Part shown: positions 8,440 through 16,997 of the stretch, piece by piece | Layout of the letters: each line of letters begins with the position of its first letter | Position numbering within the stretch: position 1 is the stretch's first letter | DNA from: an uncultured Clostridia bacterium | GTDB lineage: Bacteria; Bacillota; Clostridia; TANB77; CAG-508 | NCBI GenBank assembly: GCA_944392805.1 | Contig: CALXXZ010000011.1 | Span: 1 to 57,669, forward strand | DNA length: 57,669 nt | Direction of reading: 5' to 3' | Notes under the pieces: generated by a model | The model's database searches: none | The model's input: only the letters and a program-made list of their open reading frames with translations | What the model was told of the DNA's origin: nothing | Made by a program: the position numbers and the translations under genes

Positions 8440-10251
8440 TTAATTATTAAAGAATTTATTAAATTCTTGTTCATTAATTTTTTCTTTTGCTATTAATTCT
8501 GATGCTATTGCATGTAATGTTTCCATATTTTGTTTTAGTATTTCTTGTGCATCTTTATATGCAATATCTATTAATCTTTTTACTTCTTTTCCTATTGCAT
8601 CTTGCATATCATCACCAAACATTTGATATTCAAGTTGTCCGTCATTGTCTTTTAATGATATTGGTCCAATTACATCACTCATTCCATATACTGTTATCAT
8701 GTCTTTTGCAATTTTAGTTGCTACTTCTATATCATTACTTGCACCTGTTGAAATATCATTTAATACTAATTTTTCTGCTGCTCTACCACCTAATAATGCA
8801 ATTAGTTTTTCTTCCATTTCTGTTTTTGAAATATAGTATTTGTCTTCATCTGATTTATACATTGTGTATCCACCAGCCATACCTCTTGGTATTATTGATA
8901 CTTCTTTTACTGATGTTTGTGTTGGCAAGAATTGACTTACTATTGCATGTCCAGCTTCATGATATGCTGTTAATTTTTTATCTTTTTCTGATATCTTTCT
9001 ACTTGTTTTTTCTAATCCCACTGTTACTTTTTTAACAGCTTCATCTAAGTCTGAATTTGTTATTGCTTCATGTTCTTTTTTAGTTGCTATTATTGCAGCT
9101 TCATTTAATATATTTGCAAGCTCAGCTCCTGTAAATCCTGCTGTATCTTCTGCTATACTGTATAATGATACATCTTCTGCAAGTTTTTTATCTTTTGAAT
9201 GTATCTTTAATATTGCTTCTCTTCCTGGTAAATCTGGTGGTGGTACTGTTATTTGTCTATCAAATCTACCTGGTCTTAATAAAGCTTTATCTAACATTTC
9301 TGGTCTATTTGTTGCAGCTAATACTATTATTGTTTCTTCTGATGAAAATCCATCCATTTCTACTAACAATTGGTTTAATGTTTGGTTATTTTCTGATTCT
9401 GCTCCACTATTTCCTGATCTTCTAGAACCTATTGCATCTATCTCATCTATAAATACTATACATGGTGCTAATTTTCTTGCCTTTTCAAATAATTTTCTTA
9501 CTCTTGATGCACCAAGTCCTGCAAACATTTCTATAAATTCTGAACCACTCATTGATATAAATGGCACATCTGCTTCTCCTGCTATAGCTTTTGCTATTAA
9601 AGTTTTTCCTGTTCCTGGTTTTCCATATAATAGAACTCCTTTAGGAATTTTTGCTCCCATCTCTGTGAATTTTTTTGGTTTTTTCAAAAATTCTACTATT
9701 TCAATTAATTCTTCTTTTTCTTCATCAAGTCCTGCTATATCATCAAATGATACTTTTGTTCTTCTTTCTGTGTCATCATATACTTGTCCTTTTTCTCCAA
9801 GTCCTTGCATTTTAAATATCATTATTATTAATGCAAGCATTATTGCTGTTGGTAAAAATGATATTATATAAGATGGTAATTGCGCCCAAAAACTTGGTGT
9901 TTTTGTTTCTAATTGAATATTATTATTTTCTAGTACTTTTGCTTGTACTAATTCCATAAATACTTGTGTACTTGGTATTATTGCTGTCTTTTCTTTTTCT
10001 ACATCTTTTATTTTTACTTTTAAGTTTGTACTTCCTACTGTCATTTCTATTTTTTCTACATTTCCATTTTGGATTTCATTTAATAGTTGTGTATATGTTA
10101 ATTTATTTTCTTCAGAATTTTTATCTTGTTGAGTTTTATATATTATGAATACTGTGATTGCTATTAATATAAGCAATATTAATGTTGTAATTATATTTAA
10201 CAGAGTTTTTAACATTTTATTTTTCTTGTTTTTATCATCATCTTTTTTCAT
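8440..10251 (-). CDS. ftsH: ATP-dependent zinc metalloprotease FtsH
   Basis: A 603-residue membrane AAA protease. Transmembrane segments lie at about 14-38 and 124-146 with a small external domain between them. The AAA module has Walker A GKPGTGKT (210-217), Walker B CIVFIDEID (264-272) and an arginine-finger region LLRPGRFDR (325-332). The M41 peptidase has the zinc site HEAGH (431-435) and a later NDISTGASND segment holding the third ligand. The pore loop reads EMFAG where many family members have MFVG. FtsH hexamers degrade membrane and short-lived cytosolic proteins. Length is slightly below the usual 630-650 because the C-terminal tail is short. Confidence 0.97.
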   Translation of the reverse strand: MKKDDDKNKKNKMLKTLLNIITTLILLILIAITVFIIYKTQQDKNSEENKLTYTQLLNEIQNGNVEKIEMTVGSTNLKVKIKDVEKEKTAIIPSTQVFMELVQAKVLENNNIQLETKTPSFWAQLPSYIISFLPTAIMLALIIMIFKMQGLGEKGQVYDDTERRTKVSFDDIAGLDEEKEELIEIVEFLKKPKKFTEMGAKIPKGVLLYGKPGTGKTLIAKAIAGEADVPFISMSGSEFIEMFAGLGASRVRKLFEKARKLAPCIVFIDEIDAIGSRRSGNSGAESENNQTLNQLLVEMDGFSSEETIIVLAATNRPEMLDKALLRPGRFDRQITVPPPDLPGREAILKIHSKDKKLAEDVSLYSIAEDTAGFTGAELANILNEAAIIATKKEHEAITNSDLDEAVKKVTVGLEKTSRKISEKDKKLTAYHEAGHAIVSQFLPTQTSVKEVSIIPRGMAGGYTMYKSDEDKYYISKTEMEEKLIALLGGRAAEKLVLNDISTGASNDIEVATKIAKDMITVYGMSDVIGPISLKDNDGQLEYQMFGDDMQDAIGKEVKRLIDIAYKDAQEILKQNMETLHAIASELIAKEKINEQEFNKFFNN

Positions 10252-10273
10252 TTTTAACTTCCTTCCTGCTTAA

Positions 10274-11317
10274 TTAAGCTTCTGAGCCATCTGGTGTTTC
10301 TCCTTTTGGCTCTTCTTCTTTTTTCTTTTTAGGTTTTTCTTCTTTTGGTTCTTCATCACCTTTTTTCTCTTCTTCTTGTTTACGTATTTCTTCTCTTACT
10401 TTTATCTGTTCTTGTTTTATTTTTTCTACTTCTTCTTGTTTTTTCATAAAGTCATCTTTTAAAATGAATATTGATGCAGCAAGATAAATGTATGCGATTG
10501 TAGTATAAGCTATTTGGAAATAACTTATCGTAAAATCCATAAAGTAATTAATAATTATATATACTATATTTAATAGTATTGATAATGTAAATGAATATAT
10601 TGCCATATTATATATTGCAACAAATTTCATTTTTATTCTTGCTACCAATGTTGTTATCCAACCTAATATTGCTAATTGTAATGTGTCTAAAAGTGCTACT
10701 AATATATTTAAGAATAATAAATTTATTAACATTGCAACTATAAATCTAACGTAATATGAACTCATTCTTGAGCTTGTCATATATTCTATTAATTCTTGTT
10801 TGTTAAATTCTTTTATATCTTCTTGAGTATAGCTTTTTATAAAATCTCCATATGTATATGGTTGTTCATTTGTCTGACCATCTTCAGTTCTTGCAACTAA
10901 TACTATTTGGTCTTTAAAGAAATATATTGTATTTCCAACAGTTTCATTATTAGTTTTTGAATTGTTTTTTGCTTCATCTGTCTCAGCATTTGGATCTATT
11001 ACTATTTTATCAATAGAGGAATTATTTACCTCTGTAATGATTATTGGTTCCTCAATTTCAGCATTTATTTTTCCATCTGAGTAAGTGAATTCTGGTATAT
11101 TATCTTTAATATAGTTTGCCAAATCACCTATTGATTTATGCATTTCTATTGTTGTACCAATTGTAAGAAATATTGAAAGTATAAATGTTAATATTATTAA
11201 ATATTTAATTGCACTTTTTATTCCTTCTGCTGCCATATCTGGGTATTTTTCAAATTTAGTTATTGAATACCATACTTTCTTAAAAAAGTTCATATTTTTT
11301 GTTTTATTTTCTTCCAT
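10274..11317 (-). CDS. DUF1189 family membrane protein
   Basis: A 347-residue integral membrane protein of the DUF1189 family. The N terminus FFKKVWYSITKFEKYPDMA is typical, followed by a transmembrane helix at about 37-56, an extracytoplasmic domain of about 130 residues, and a bundle of helices between about 190 and 300. The C-terminal 55 residues are a highly charged K/E tail rich in EEKK and PKKKKEE, probably cytosolic and disordered. The family occurs widely in Firmicutes and its function is unknown. It lies between alr and ftsH with gaps of about 20 bases, in the same direction. Confidence 0.8.
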   Translation of the reverse strand: MEENKTKNMNFFKKVWYSITKFEKYPDMAAEGIKSAIKYLIILTFILSIFLTIGTTIEMHKSIGDLANYIKDNIPEFTYSDGKINAEIEEPIIITEVNNSSIDKIVIDPNAETDEAKNNSKTNNETVGNTIYFFKDQIVLVARTEDGQTNEQPYTYGDFIKSYTQEDIKEFNKQELIEYMTSSRMSSYYVRFIVAMLINLLFLNILVALLDTLQLAILGWITTLVARIKMKFVAIYNMAIYSFTLSILLNIVYIIINYFMDFTISYFQIAYTTIAYIYLAASIFILKDDFMKKQEEVEKIKQEQIKVREEIRKQEEEKKGDEEPKEEKPKKKKEEEPKGETPDGSEA

Positions 11318-11335
11318 TTTTAATTTTCCTTTCTT

Positions 11336-12457
11336 TTAAATGTAGTCTCTTACTATACTACTATCTACTAGCATTGGACTTACATCAAATTCCACTTCGT
11401 CATTTATTTTTATATTTTTATTAGTTATATCTACAGTTACATGGTACATCCCCAATCGTCCTAATATTTTACACTTTTCCCCATTTATTTTTACATATAA
11501 TTCTTCTTTTTTGAATAGATTTTTTATATCTCTAACTATATATCTAATTTTGTCTATTGGTCTAAACATATCTTTATCTACTTTAACATTAAATCCATCT
11601 GCATAACCACATGGTACTATTGCTACTTTTGTTTCTCTTTTTGTTGTACATGCATTTGAATATCCTATATTATACCCCTCTGGTAGAATTTTTATTTCTG
11701 CTACATTAGATTTTAAATATCCTACTTTTTTAAATCCCCAAACATTTGGTATTGATAATCTTCCTAATATTGCTGAACCTATTCTTACAGCATTTAAATG
11801 CATATCTTTAAATCTCAAAAATGCTGATGAATTACACATATGTAACATTCCTGTTTCTATATCATTCATTTTTAATACTTCTACACATTGTGTAAATCTT
11901 AAAAATTGCTCTCTTGATTCTTTTCCATCACCATAAAATGCAATCGAAAAATGTGAAAATGTTCCTTCAATTTTTATATTTTCCCATTTTTTTATTGTTT
12001 CTACCATTTCATCTCTTTTATTATATATAAATCCATATCTTCCAAATCCTGTATCTATTTTAATGTGAACTCTTACTTTTTTTTGCATTTTTTTTGCGAT
12101 TTCTTCTACTGCATCTCCCGCTTCTTTTGAAGCTATTGTTACTATTATTTCATTTTTTATTAACATTTCTAAATCATTTTTTACTGAAGTTGATGAAAGC
12201 ATTAATATATCTTCTTTTATTCCACTTTTTCTTAATTTCAAAGCTTCTTCTACAGTTGCTACTGCGAAAAAATTTATTCCATTATCTATTAAAAATTTTG
12301 TATATTCTACTAGTCCTAATCCATATCCATTTCCTTTTACTACTGCAATTATTTTTACTTTGTTTCCATTATCGTCTTTGTCTTGCTTGTCTATTATTTC
12401 TCTGATTATTTTTAAATTGTGCTTTATGTTTTTTCTTTCAACTACTAGTGCTTTCAT
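11336..12457 (-). CDS. alr: Alanine racemase
   Basis: A 373-residue fold-type III PLP enzyme that interconverts L- and D-alanine for peptidoglycan. The PLP lysine is K41 in [10 protein letters not shown]. The second catalytic residue is the tyrosine of NIGYSNAC (about Y266). RYGF (140-143) and [11 protein letters not shown] (about 223-233) are also conserved, as is the PCGYADG motif. Length matches the family. The gene downstream, 18 bases away, is the DUF1189 membrane protein. Upstream is a hairpin repeat and then a FemAB ligase gene, so this part of the chromosome is oriented towards cell-wall work. Confidence 0.95.
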   Translation of the reverse strand: MKALVVERKNIKHNLKIIREIIDKQDKDDNGNKVKIIAVVKGNGYGLGLVEYTKFLIDNGINFFAVATVEEALKLRKSGIKEDILMLSSTSVKNDLEMLIKNEIIVTIASKEAGDAVEEIAKKMQKKVRVHIKIDTGFGRYGFIYNKRDEMVETIKKWENIKIEGTFSHFSIAFYGDGKESREQFLRFTQCVEVLKMNDIETGMLHMCNSSAFLRFKDMHLNAVRIGSAILGRLSIPNVWGFKKVGYLKSNVAEIKILPEGYNIGYSNACTTKRETKVAIVPCGYADGFNVKVDKDMFRPIDKIRYIVRDIKNLFKKEELYVKINGEKCKILGRLGMYHVTVDITNKNIKINDEVEFDVSPMLVDSSIVRDYI

Positions 12458-12482
12458 ATTTTCTCCTTTTTTTATTTTATTT

Positions 12483-12576
12483 GAAATATTTATATATTAC
12501 TATGGAATAATGCCAAGACCCCCGACGAAGACCCAGAATATGTTTTGGCTATGGAATAGTAATATATAAATATTTC
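12483..12576. repeat. Long palindromic hairpin element, copy A
   Basis: A perfect 21-bp inverted repeat (12483-12503 with 12556-12576) surrounds a second, inner stem GCCAA/TTGGC and a loop containing AAGACCCCCGACGAAGACCC. A second copy in opposite orientation lies at 20798-20897. The loop is identical in both copies while the stems differ by paired changes. It fills most of the gap between alr and the FemAB gene. It could be a MITE-like element, a structured RNA or both. Confidence 0.8.
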
Positions 12577-12594
12577 TTCAAGAAAAACTAAGAA

Positions 12595-13650
12595 TTATTT
12601 CTTGAACTTAGTTTTGATTGCTCTTAAATTTCTAAATGTTTTTTCTGAAAATTTATATAATGAATATGTTAATGGTTTAAATGGTATATATATTTCTCCA
12701 ATAAATTCAGTAAATGTTGCTCCAAAACCTTTTTTGAATCTATATAATCCATATTGTGGGTGATTTTCATCAACTACTCCTGAAACTCCTCTAAAGTCAT
12801 ATATATCATCTTTTCTTGCTATTGCCATTTTTATCATTTCCCATTGTAACAAATAGTTTGGCATTAGATTTCTATGCTCATTACTACTTGCTCCATATAG
12901 ATACCAAGTTTTATTTCCATACATTATTGGTATTACTCCTGATATTGGCTTGTCCTCATAATATGCCATTAATAATTTCATATGTTCTGGTGCCATTTCA
13001 TCATACATTTTTTCAAAATATGATAATGGACGTATTATAAATCCATCTCTTGCACCTGTTTCTATCATTATTTTATGAAAATCTTTTAAATCTTCTCTAG
13101 TTCCTTCTTTTACTTTAACTCCTTTTTTTGTTGCTAAACGCACATTATATCTTGTTTTTGAATGGAATCCTGCAAATATTTCTTCTTCTGTTTTGTCTTT
13201 TATATCTAGTCTGAATACATATCTTGGTTGTATTTCTTCTCTAAAATTTTTTGCATCATCTTTTATTCTATATCCTAAATTTGTTACTATTTTTCTGAAT
13301 TCTTCGTCTTTACTCTCTATATCTGGTTCTGCTTTATATACTATTGCTTTATATTTTTTTGCTAATTCTTTTATTCCATCTGTTAGTTGTCCCATTACTT
13401 GTACATCATGTATATCACATATTGGTCCTCTTGATGAATACATTATATTTCCGAATATTGGTATTTTTCTTATTAATATACTTACTGCTCCATTTATTTT
13501 TCCATTTTCGTCTTCTGATAATACTATTTCATTTATCCAGTTTGATTTTACTTTTGCCCATTCTGGTGATTGTTGAAAATTGCACCTCTCATGTTTCTCT
13601 AGAAATTCTCGGTACTCCTCTTTGCCTTTTTCATCTGTTACAATTCTCAT
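12595..13650 (-). CDS. FemAB-family peptidoglycan bridge aminoacyltransferase
   Basis: A 351-residue protein made of two GNAT-like halves, as in FemA/FemX (lipid II:glycine glycyltransferase group). Recognisable parts are QQSPEWAKVK near the N terminus, IMYSSRGPICD, KTRYNVRLATKKGVKV in the middle, and YLYGASSNEHRNLMPNYLLQWEMIKMA followed by YDFRGVSG and YGLYRFKKGFG in the C-terminal half. These enzymes use aminoacyl-tRNA to add amino acids to the lipid II stem peptide at the inner face of the membrane. Substrate amino acid cannot be told. The proximity to alr supports a cell-wall role. Confidence 0.88.
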   Translation of the reverse strand: MRIVTDEKGKEEYREFLEKHERCNFQQSPEWAKVKSNWINEIVLSEDENGKINGAVSILIRKIPIFGNIMYSSRGPICDIHDVQVMGQLTDGIKELAKKYKAIVYKAEPDIESKDEEFRKIVTNLGYRIKDDAKNFREEIQPRYVFRLDIKDKTEEEIFAGFHSKTRYNVRLATKKGVKVKEGTREDLKDFHKIMIETGARDGFIIRPLSYFEKMYDEMAPEHMKLLMAYYEDKPISGVIPIMYGNKTWYLYGASSNEHRNLMPNYLLQWEMIKMAIARKDDIYDFRGVSGVVDENHPQYGLYRFKKGFGATFTEFIGEIYIPFKPLTYSLYKFSEKTFRNLRAIKTKFKK

Positions 13651-13760
13651 CTATTTTTGCCTCCTATTTTATTATTTACTTTTTGTGATTATTTTACACT
13701 AAATTAATCAATTTTACAAGCTTTATTTTATTTTTTTGAACTTTTCTTTCAAAATGTTTA

Positions 13761-13793
13761 AGCCATAGAGTTAATTTCCTCTATGGCTTTTCA
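13761..13793. terminator. Hairpin after the beta-CASP hydrolase gene
   Basis: AAGCCATAGAG pairs with CTCTATGGCTT around a 6-8 base loop. It lies 4 bases past the stop of the hydrolase gene. The T-run is better on the plus strand (GGCTTTTC) than on the minus, so it is a plausible but not ideal terminator. The rest of the 13651-13796 gap is A/T-rich and shows no gene. Confidence 0.5.
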
Positions 13794-13796
13794 ATA

Positions 13797-15212
13797 TTAG
13801 TTATTGTTTTGTTTAAAAGTTTTTATAATTCCCCAAGGGCCAACTTTTATAACTTTTTCTGGAGTCATTAATTCTACTCTTTTAACATTTTCTTCTCTCT
13901 CCACTCTTCGTTTAAAAATTTCTTGTACTTTTCTTTCTCCATGGTTAATCATTACTGAATTCTTGTTTTTAAAAGAATGTAAAAATTCCAATAATTCATC
14001 TCCTCTTGCATGTCCAGAAATTCCTGTATTTAACCTTACATCCGCTTTTTTGCACTCTATTCTTCCACACCCCAAATTCACAAGCTCTCCTTCTTGGGCT
14101 TTTAAGCATCTTTCTCCAACACTTCCTTCAAATTGATGAGAGGAAAAATAAATACATGTATTAGGATCATCTAAATAATGGTATACATATGCACCAGCCG
14201 GGCCATGTGTTCCATCACCACTTGATGTGAAAATAACTTTTTGTTTTTTATCTTTGAATACTTTAGATCTTGTCTTCATATCAATATAAGTGAGCCCTGT
14301 TGGTTCAAAGTCTATAGCCTCTGGACAAAATCCATAACCAGGATTTTTGTATACTTGATTGAAGCTTCTTGATAATTGTGCTTCATGATAAGTTACTATA
14401 CCGGCAAGTTCAGGATGTTCTTCTACCATTTTTTTATAGTAAAACATTCTCTCTTGCAATCTGTAATTTGATATTGCTGGTATTATTACACTTTTCCCTT
14501 CGTGTAAAACTTCTAATAATTCCTCATCAAATACATCTTTTACATCACTTGTATTGGTAGAACCATACGTAGATTCTATGATGATGTTTGCTGATTCATT
14601 TAACACATCCTCTGGTAGTTTTTGATGTTTACAAAAAATATTTTCATCTTTGTAATCACCTGTGAAGAAAAATACTATAGGTTTCTCTGAAAGTTGGTGA
14701 AAAATTTTTACCTGTATGCATGCTGCACCTGGTAAGTGTCCATTCTGAAAAAATGTTACTTCCACTTCTGGAACTGGATTAAATGTTTCTCCATACTCTA
14801 CTGTTTCCATCTGTTTTAAAGTATTTAACACATTCTTTGAGTTATATAACATATTCTGTGGTTTCATACCACTATTAAAATAATTAAGCTTTACAGCATC
14901 ATATAAAGCAATTCTTGATAAAGCTTTAGTTACTCTCGTAGCATAAATCGGTTTGGTGTATCCTTGCTTTACTAAATACAGAAGCCGTCCAATATGGTCC
15001 ATGTGTGCATGAGTTACCAAGACAAAGTCTATCTTGTCTATATCTTCAATAGGCTCTGAATTTTTTTCAAAATATTCTGATTCCTGAAAATATCCACAGT
15101 CTACTAAAAATCTAACTTCATGATCTTCTTCTGGGAAATAATTAGTAATTTCTATCTGAGTTCCTGTTACTTCTTCTTGTAATACTTTTACATTGGAATA
15201 AAACCGTAACAT
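13797..15212 (-). CDS. Metallo-beta-lactamase/beta-CASP family hydrolase (RNA-processing type)
   Basis: A 471-residue protein with the MBL motif THAHMDHIGRL, later FTGDYKDE and ESTYGS motifs, a beta-CASP insertion, SGHARGDELLEFL and a C-terminal MINHGERKVQEIF. This order matches COG1236-type RNases related to CPSF73/RNase J, with the zinc histidines visible. The start is set at 15212 because AAGGAGG precedes that ATG; the longer frame to 15311 reads through this site. Codon use differs from its neighbours: it contains two in-frame CGG arginine codons (15204-15206 and 14985-14987), a codon otherwise nearly absent here, suggesting acquisition from elsewhere. Confidence 0.85.
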   Translation of the reverse strand: MLRFYSNVKVLQEEVTGTQIEITNYFPEEDHEVRFLVDCGYFQESEYFEKNSEPIEDIDKIDFVLVTHAHMDHIGRLLYLVKQGYTKPIYATRVTKALSRIALYDAVKLNYFNSGMKPQNMLYNSKNVLNTLKQMETVEYGETFNPVPEVEVTFFQNGHLPGAACIQVKIFHQLSEKPIVFFFTGDYKDENIFCKHQKLPEDVLNESANIIIESTYGSTNTSDVKDVFDEELLEVLHEGKSVIIPAISNYRLQERMFYYKKMVEEHPELAGIVTYHEAQLSRSFNQVYKNPGYGFCPEAIDFEPTGLTYIDMKTRSKVFKDKKQKVIFTSSGDGTHGPAGAYVYHYLDDPNTCIYFSSHQFEGSVGERCLKAQEGELVNLGCGRIECKKADVRLNTGISGHARGDELLEFLHSFKNKNSVMINHGERKVQEIFKRRVEREENVKRVELMTPEKVIKVGPWGIIKTFKQNNN

Positions 15213-15321
15213 AGTTTTGCCTCCTTTTAATATTGAAAAGTTATCCATTTCATAATTAGGAAATGGTGTTATCACTTTATTACAACTATATTCTACATCA
15301 TTTTTCGACAATAATCAATAC

Positions 15322-15606
15322 TTATTTATTCATTGCTTCTACAATTTCAACAATATCATGAATATATTTACCAATTATAGGAAGATTCCATCTAACTATT
15401 TTCTGTAAAAGATAAATTATTAAAGCTGAAATAATCGTAACACCTATACCAATACCGATACCCCTAAAAATACCAGCAATAAAATTACGTTTCGCAATTT
15501 CTTTTTTACTACCCATTAAATATAAAATTTCTTCTATATTACTTCTTTGAAGACTTTCTAACAAATTCTCTATATTTTTATTTAATACTTTTTTCAATTT
15601 AAACAT
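15322..15606 (-). CDS. DUF5665 family small membrane protein
   Basis: A 94-residue protein. A charged N-terminal half is followed by FIAGIFRGIGIGIGVTIISALIIYLLQKIV (a glycine-rich transmembrane helix at about 42-70) and LPIIGKYIHDIVEIVE. This pattern is typical of the DUF5665 family found in Firmicutes. Function is unknown. It is upstream of the beta-CASP gene on the same strand. Confidence 0.75.
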   Translation of the reverse strand: MFKLKKVLNKNIENLLESLQRSNIEEILYLMGSKKEIAKRNFIAGIFRGIGIGIGVTIISALIIYLLQKIVRWNLPIIGKYIHDIVEIVEAMNK

Positions 15607-15664
15607 AAAAAACTCCCATTCTAACTTCTTATAATTAGAATGAGCAATTTTTACAAAAAAATAC

Positions 15665-15693
15665 TTGCCAAAACTGGTAAAAGATGTTAAAAT
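15665..15693 (+). promoter_or_regulatory. Sigma-A-type promoter for the Rpn gene
   Basis: TTGCCA (15665-15670), a 17-base spacer and TAAAAT (15688-15693) form a near-consensus promoter pointing to the Rpn gene at 15829. The transcript would have a leader of about 130 bases containing two separate AAGGAGG-like sites (15791 and 15844). The rest of 15607-15828 shows a CATTCTAA/TTAGAATG hairpin at about 15618-15643 and no gene. Confidence 0.55.
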
Positions 15694-15828
15694 ATATTCA
15701 TATTAGATTTTCAATTTAATTTTTTTATTATTTTTTAATGTCTAAATTTTTATATCAAATTTTAAATCATATTAACAAAAATATGTCAGCAAGGAGGTGG
15801 TTACCTTTATTTAACATGTCTTTATTTA

Positions 15829-16947
15829 TTGTACCAAAAATTTAAAGGAGGGCTTTTTATCGAAAATTATGAATTTACTTATTGGGACTATTTAAAATGT
15901 ATTGGAAAATATGATGAATTATCTATTGAAGATGGACAAATTGTTTATACTGATTTTGCCGAAAAGACCTTATCAGTATGTGAAGAAGTGGAAGAATATA
16001 AAATAGATAATGATATTAGAAAAAGTGATAAAAAACATGATAAAATTTTTAAAACTATTTTTCAAAGCAAAAAAGAAATGGCAAATTTCTTAAATCATTT
16101 CTTAGAATTAAATATTAATTCTAATGAACTAGAATTACAAAATCCCAATTTTATAACTAAAAATTACAAATATAATCAAGCGGATATTCTATATAAATTA
16201 AAGGATAGAGAAATTTATTATTTAATTGAACAACAAACTTGTGTTGATTACTCAATGTCATACAGAATTTTGAATTATTGTGTTGAAACTATTAGATTAG
16301 CTACTGAAGATAAGATTATAAATAATAAATATTATAAATTTCCTAAAGTTATTCCTATTGTTTTATACATTGGAAATAATAAATGGACCGCTAGTACCTC
16401 ATTTGCTGATTGCGAAGTCAATTATCCTGAACTTAACTTTAATTCACTTGATACAAAATTTAAATTAATTGATATAAATAATTTTGAAATTAATGATTTA
16501 CTAAAATTAAGAACTATGGTAGCAAATACAATGATTTTAGAAAAATGTAAAAATAATGATGAAGTTATAGAAAATCTAAATAAAATCAGAAAAAATTTAG
16601 CTAATAAAAAATCAGAAATAAAAGAACTAAAGCGAATTATTAGTTATTTATATTCTGATATGAAAAACATCAAAGATATTATAAATTTAATTGAGGAAAG
16701 TGAGGTAAATGAAACTATGAGTACTGTCGCTGAAAGATTAAGAGAAGAATATATTAATAAAGAACTTGAGGGAATTTCTAAGGGTATGACTCAAGGTATT
16801 GCTCAGGGGATCTCTCAAGGTATCTCTCAAATCATAAAAAATATGCTAAATTACAATGTTCCAGAAAAAGATATTATGAAATATGCTAAAATAAATAAAG
16901 AACAATTTGAAAAAATTAAAAAAGAATTTGAAAATGAAAAACAATAG
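15829..16947 (+). CDS. Rpn family recombination-promoting nuclease/putative transposase
   Basis: The core KKHDKIFKTIFQSKKEMANFL, then NQADILYKL, then YLIEQQTCVDYSMSYRILNY belongs to the Rpn (PD-(D/E)XK, former transposase_31) family, with D and E/Q residues of the nuclease motif visible. The C terminus carries the short GMTQGIAQGISQGISQ repeat common in Rpn proteins. The gene is 372 residues if begun at the TTG at 15829. That start is odd: the best ribosome site (AAAGGAGGG, 15843-15851) lies inside the frame and is followed at the right spacing by ATC, not a start codon. It is on the plus strand against its neighbours and is probably mobile. Confidence 0.8.
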   Translation: MYQKFKGGLFIENYEFTYWDYLKCIGKYDELSIEDGQIVYTDFAEKTLSVCEEVEEYKIDNDIRKSDKKHDKIFKTIFQSKKEMANFLNHFLELNINSNELELQNPNFITKNYKYNQADILYKLKDREIYYLIEQQTCVDYSMSYRILNYCVETIRLATEDKIINNKYYKFPKVIPIVLYIGNNKWTASTSFADCEVNYPELNFNSLDTKFKLIDINNFEINDLLKLRTMVANTMILEKCKNNDEVIENLNKIRKNLANKKSEIKELKRIISYLYSDMKNIKDIINLIEESEVNETMSTVAERLREEYINKELEGISKGMTQGIAQGISQGISQIIKNMLNYNVPEKDIMKYAKINKEQFEKIKKEFENEKQ

Positions 16948-16963
16948 TTTCTCATAAAATACA

Positions 16964-16997
16964 CAAAGTATCCTGTTTAAAATTCCAGGATACTTTG
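16964..16997. terminator. Bidirectional terminator between Rpn gene and UPF0182 gene
   Basis: CAAAGTATCCTG (16964-16975) pairs perfectly with CAGGATACTTTG (16986-16997). The hairpin lies between convergent genes and contains the stop codon of the UPF0182 gene. Confidence 0.6.

Noticed and set aside
8487..9425. Leucine- and isoleucine-rich plus-strand frames over ftsH, and similar ones over other genes
   Set aside because: They are antisense shadows produced by A/T-rich codon bias; no ribosome sites and no recognisable domains.
15783..15845. Holin-like type I toxin gene upstream of the Rpn gene
   Set aside because: The ribosome site resembles those of such toxins but the following frame is only nine to twenty codons and has no toxin-like helix.
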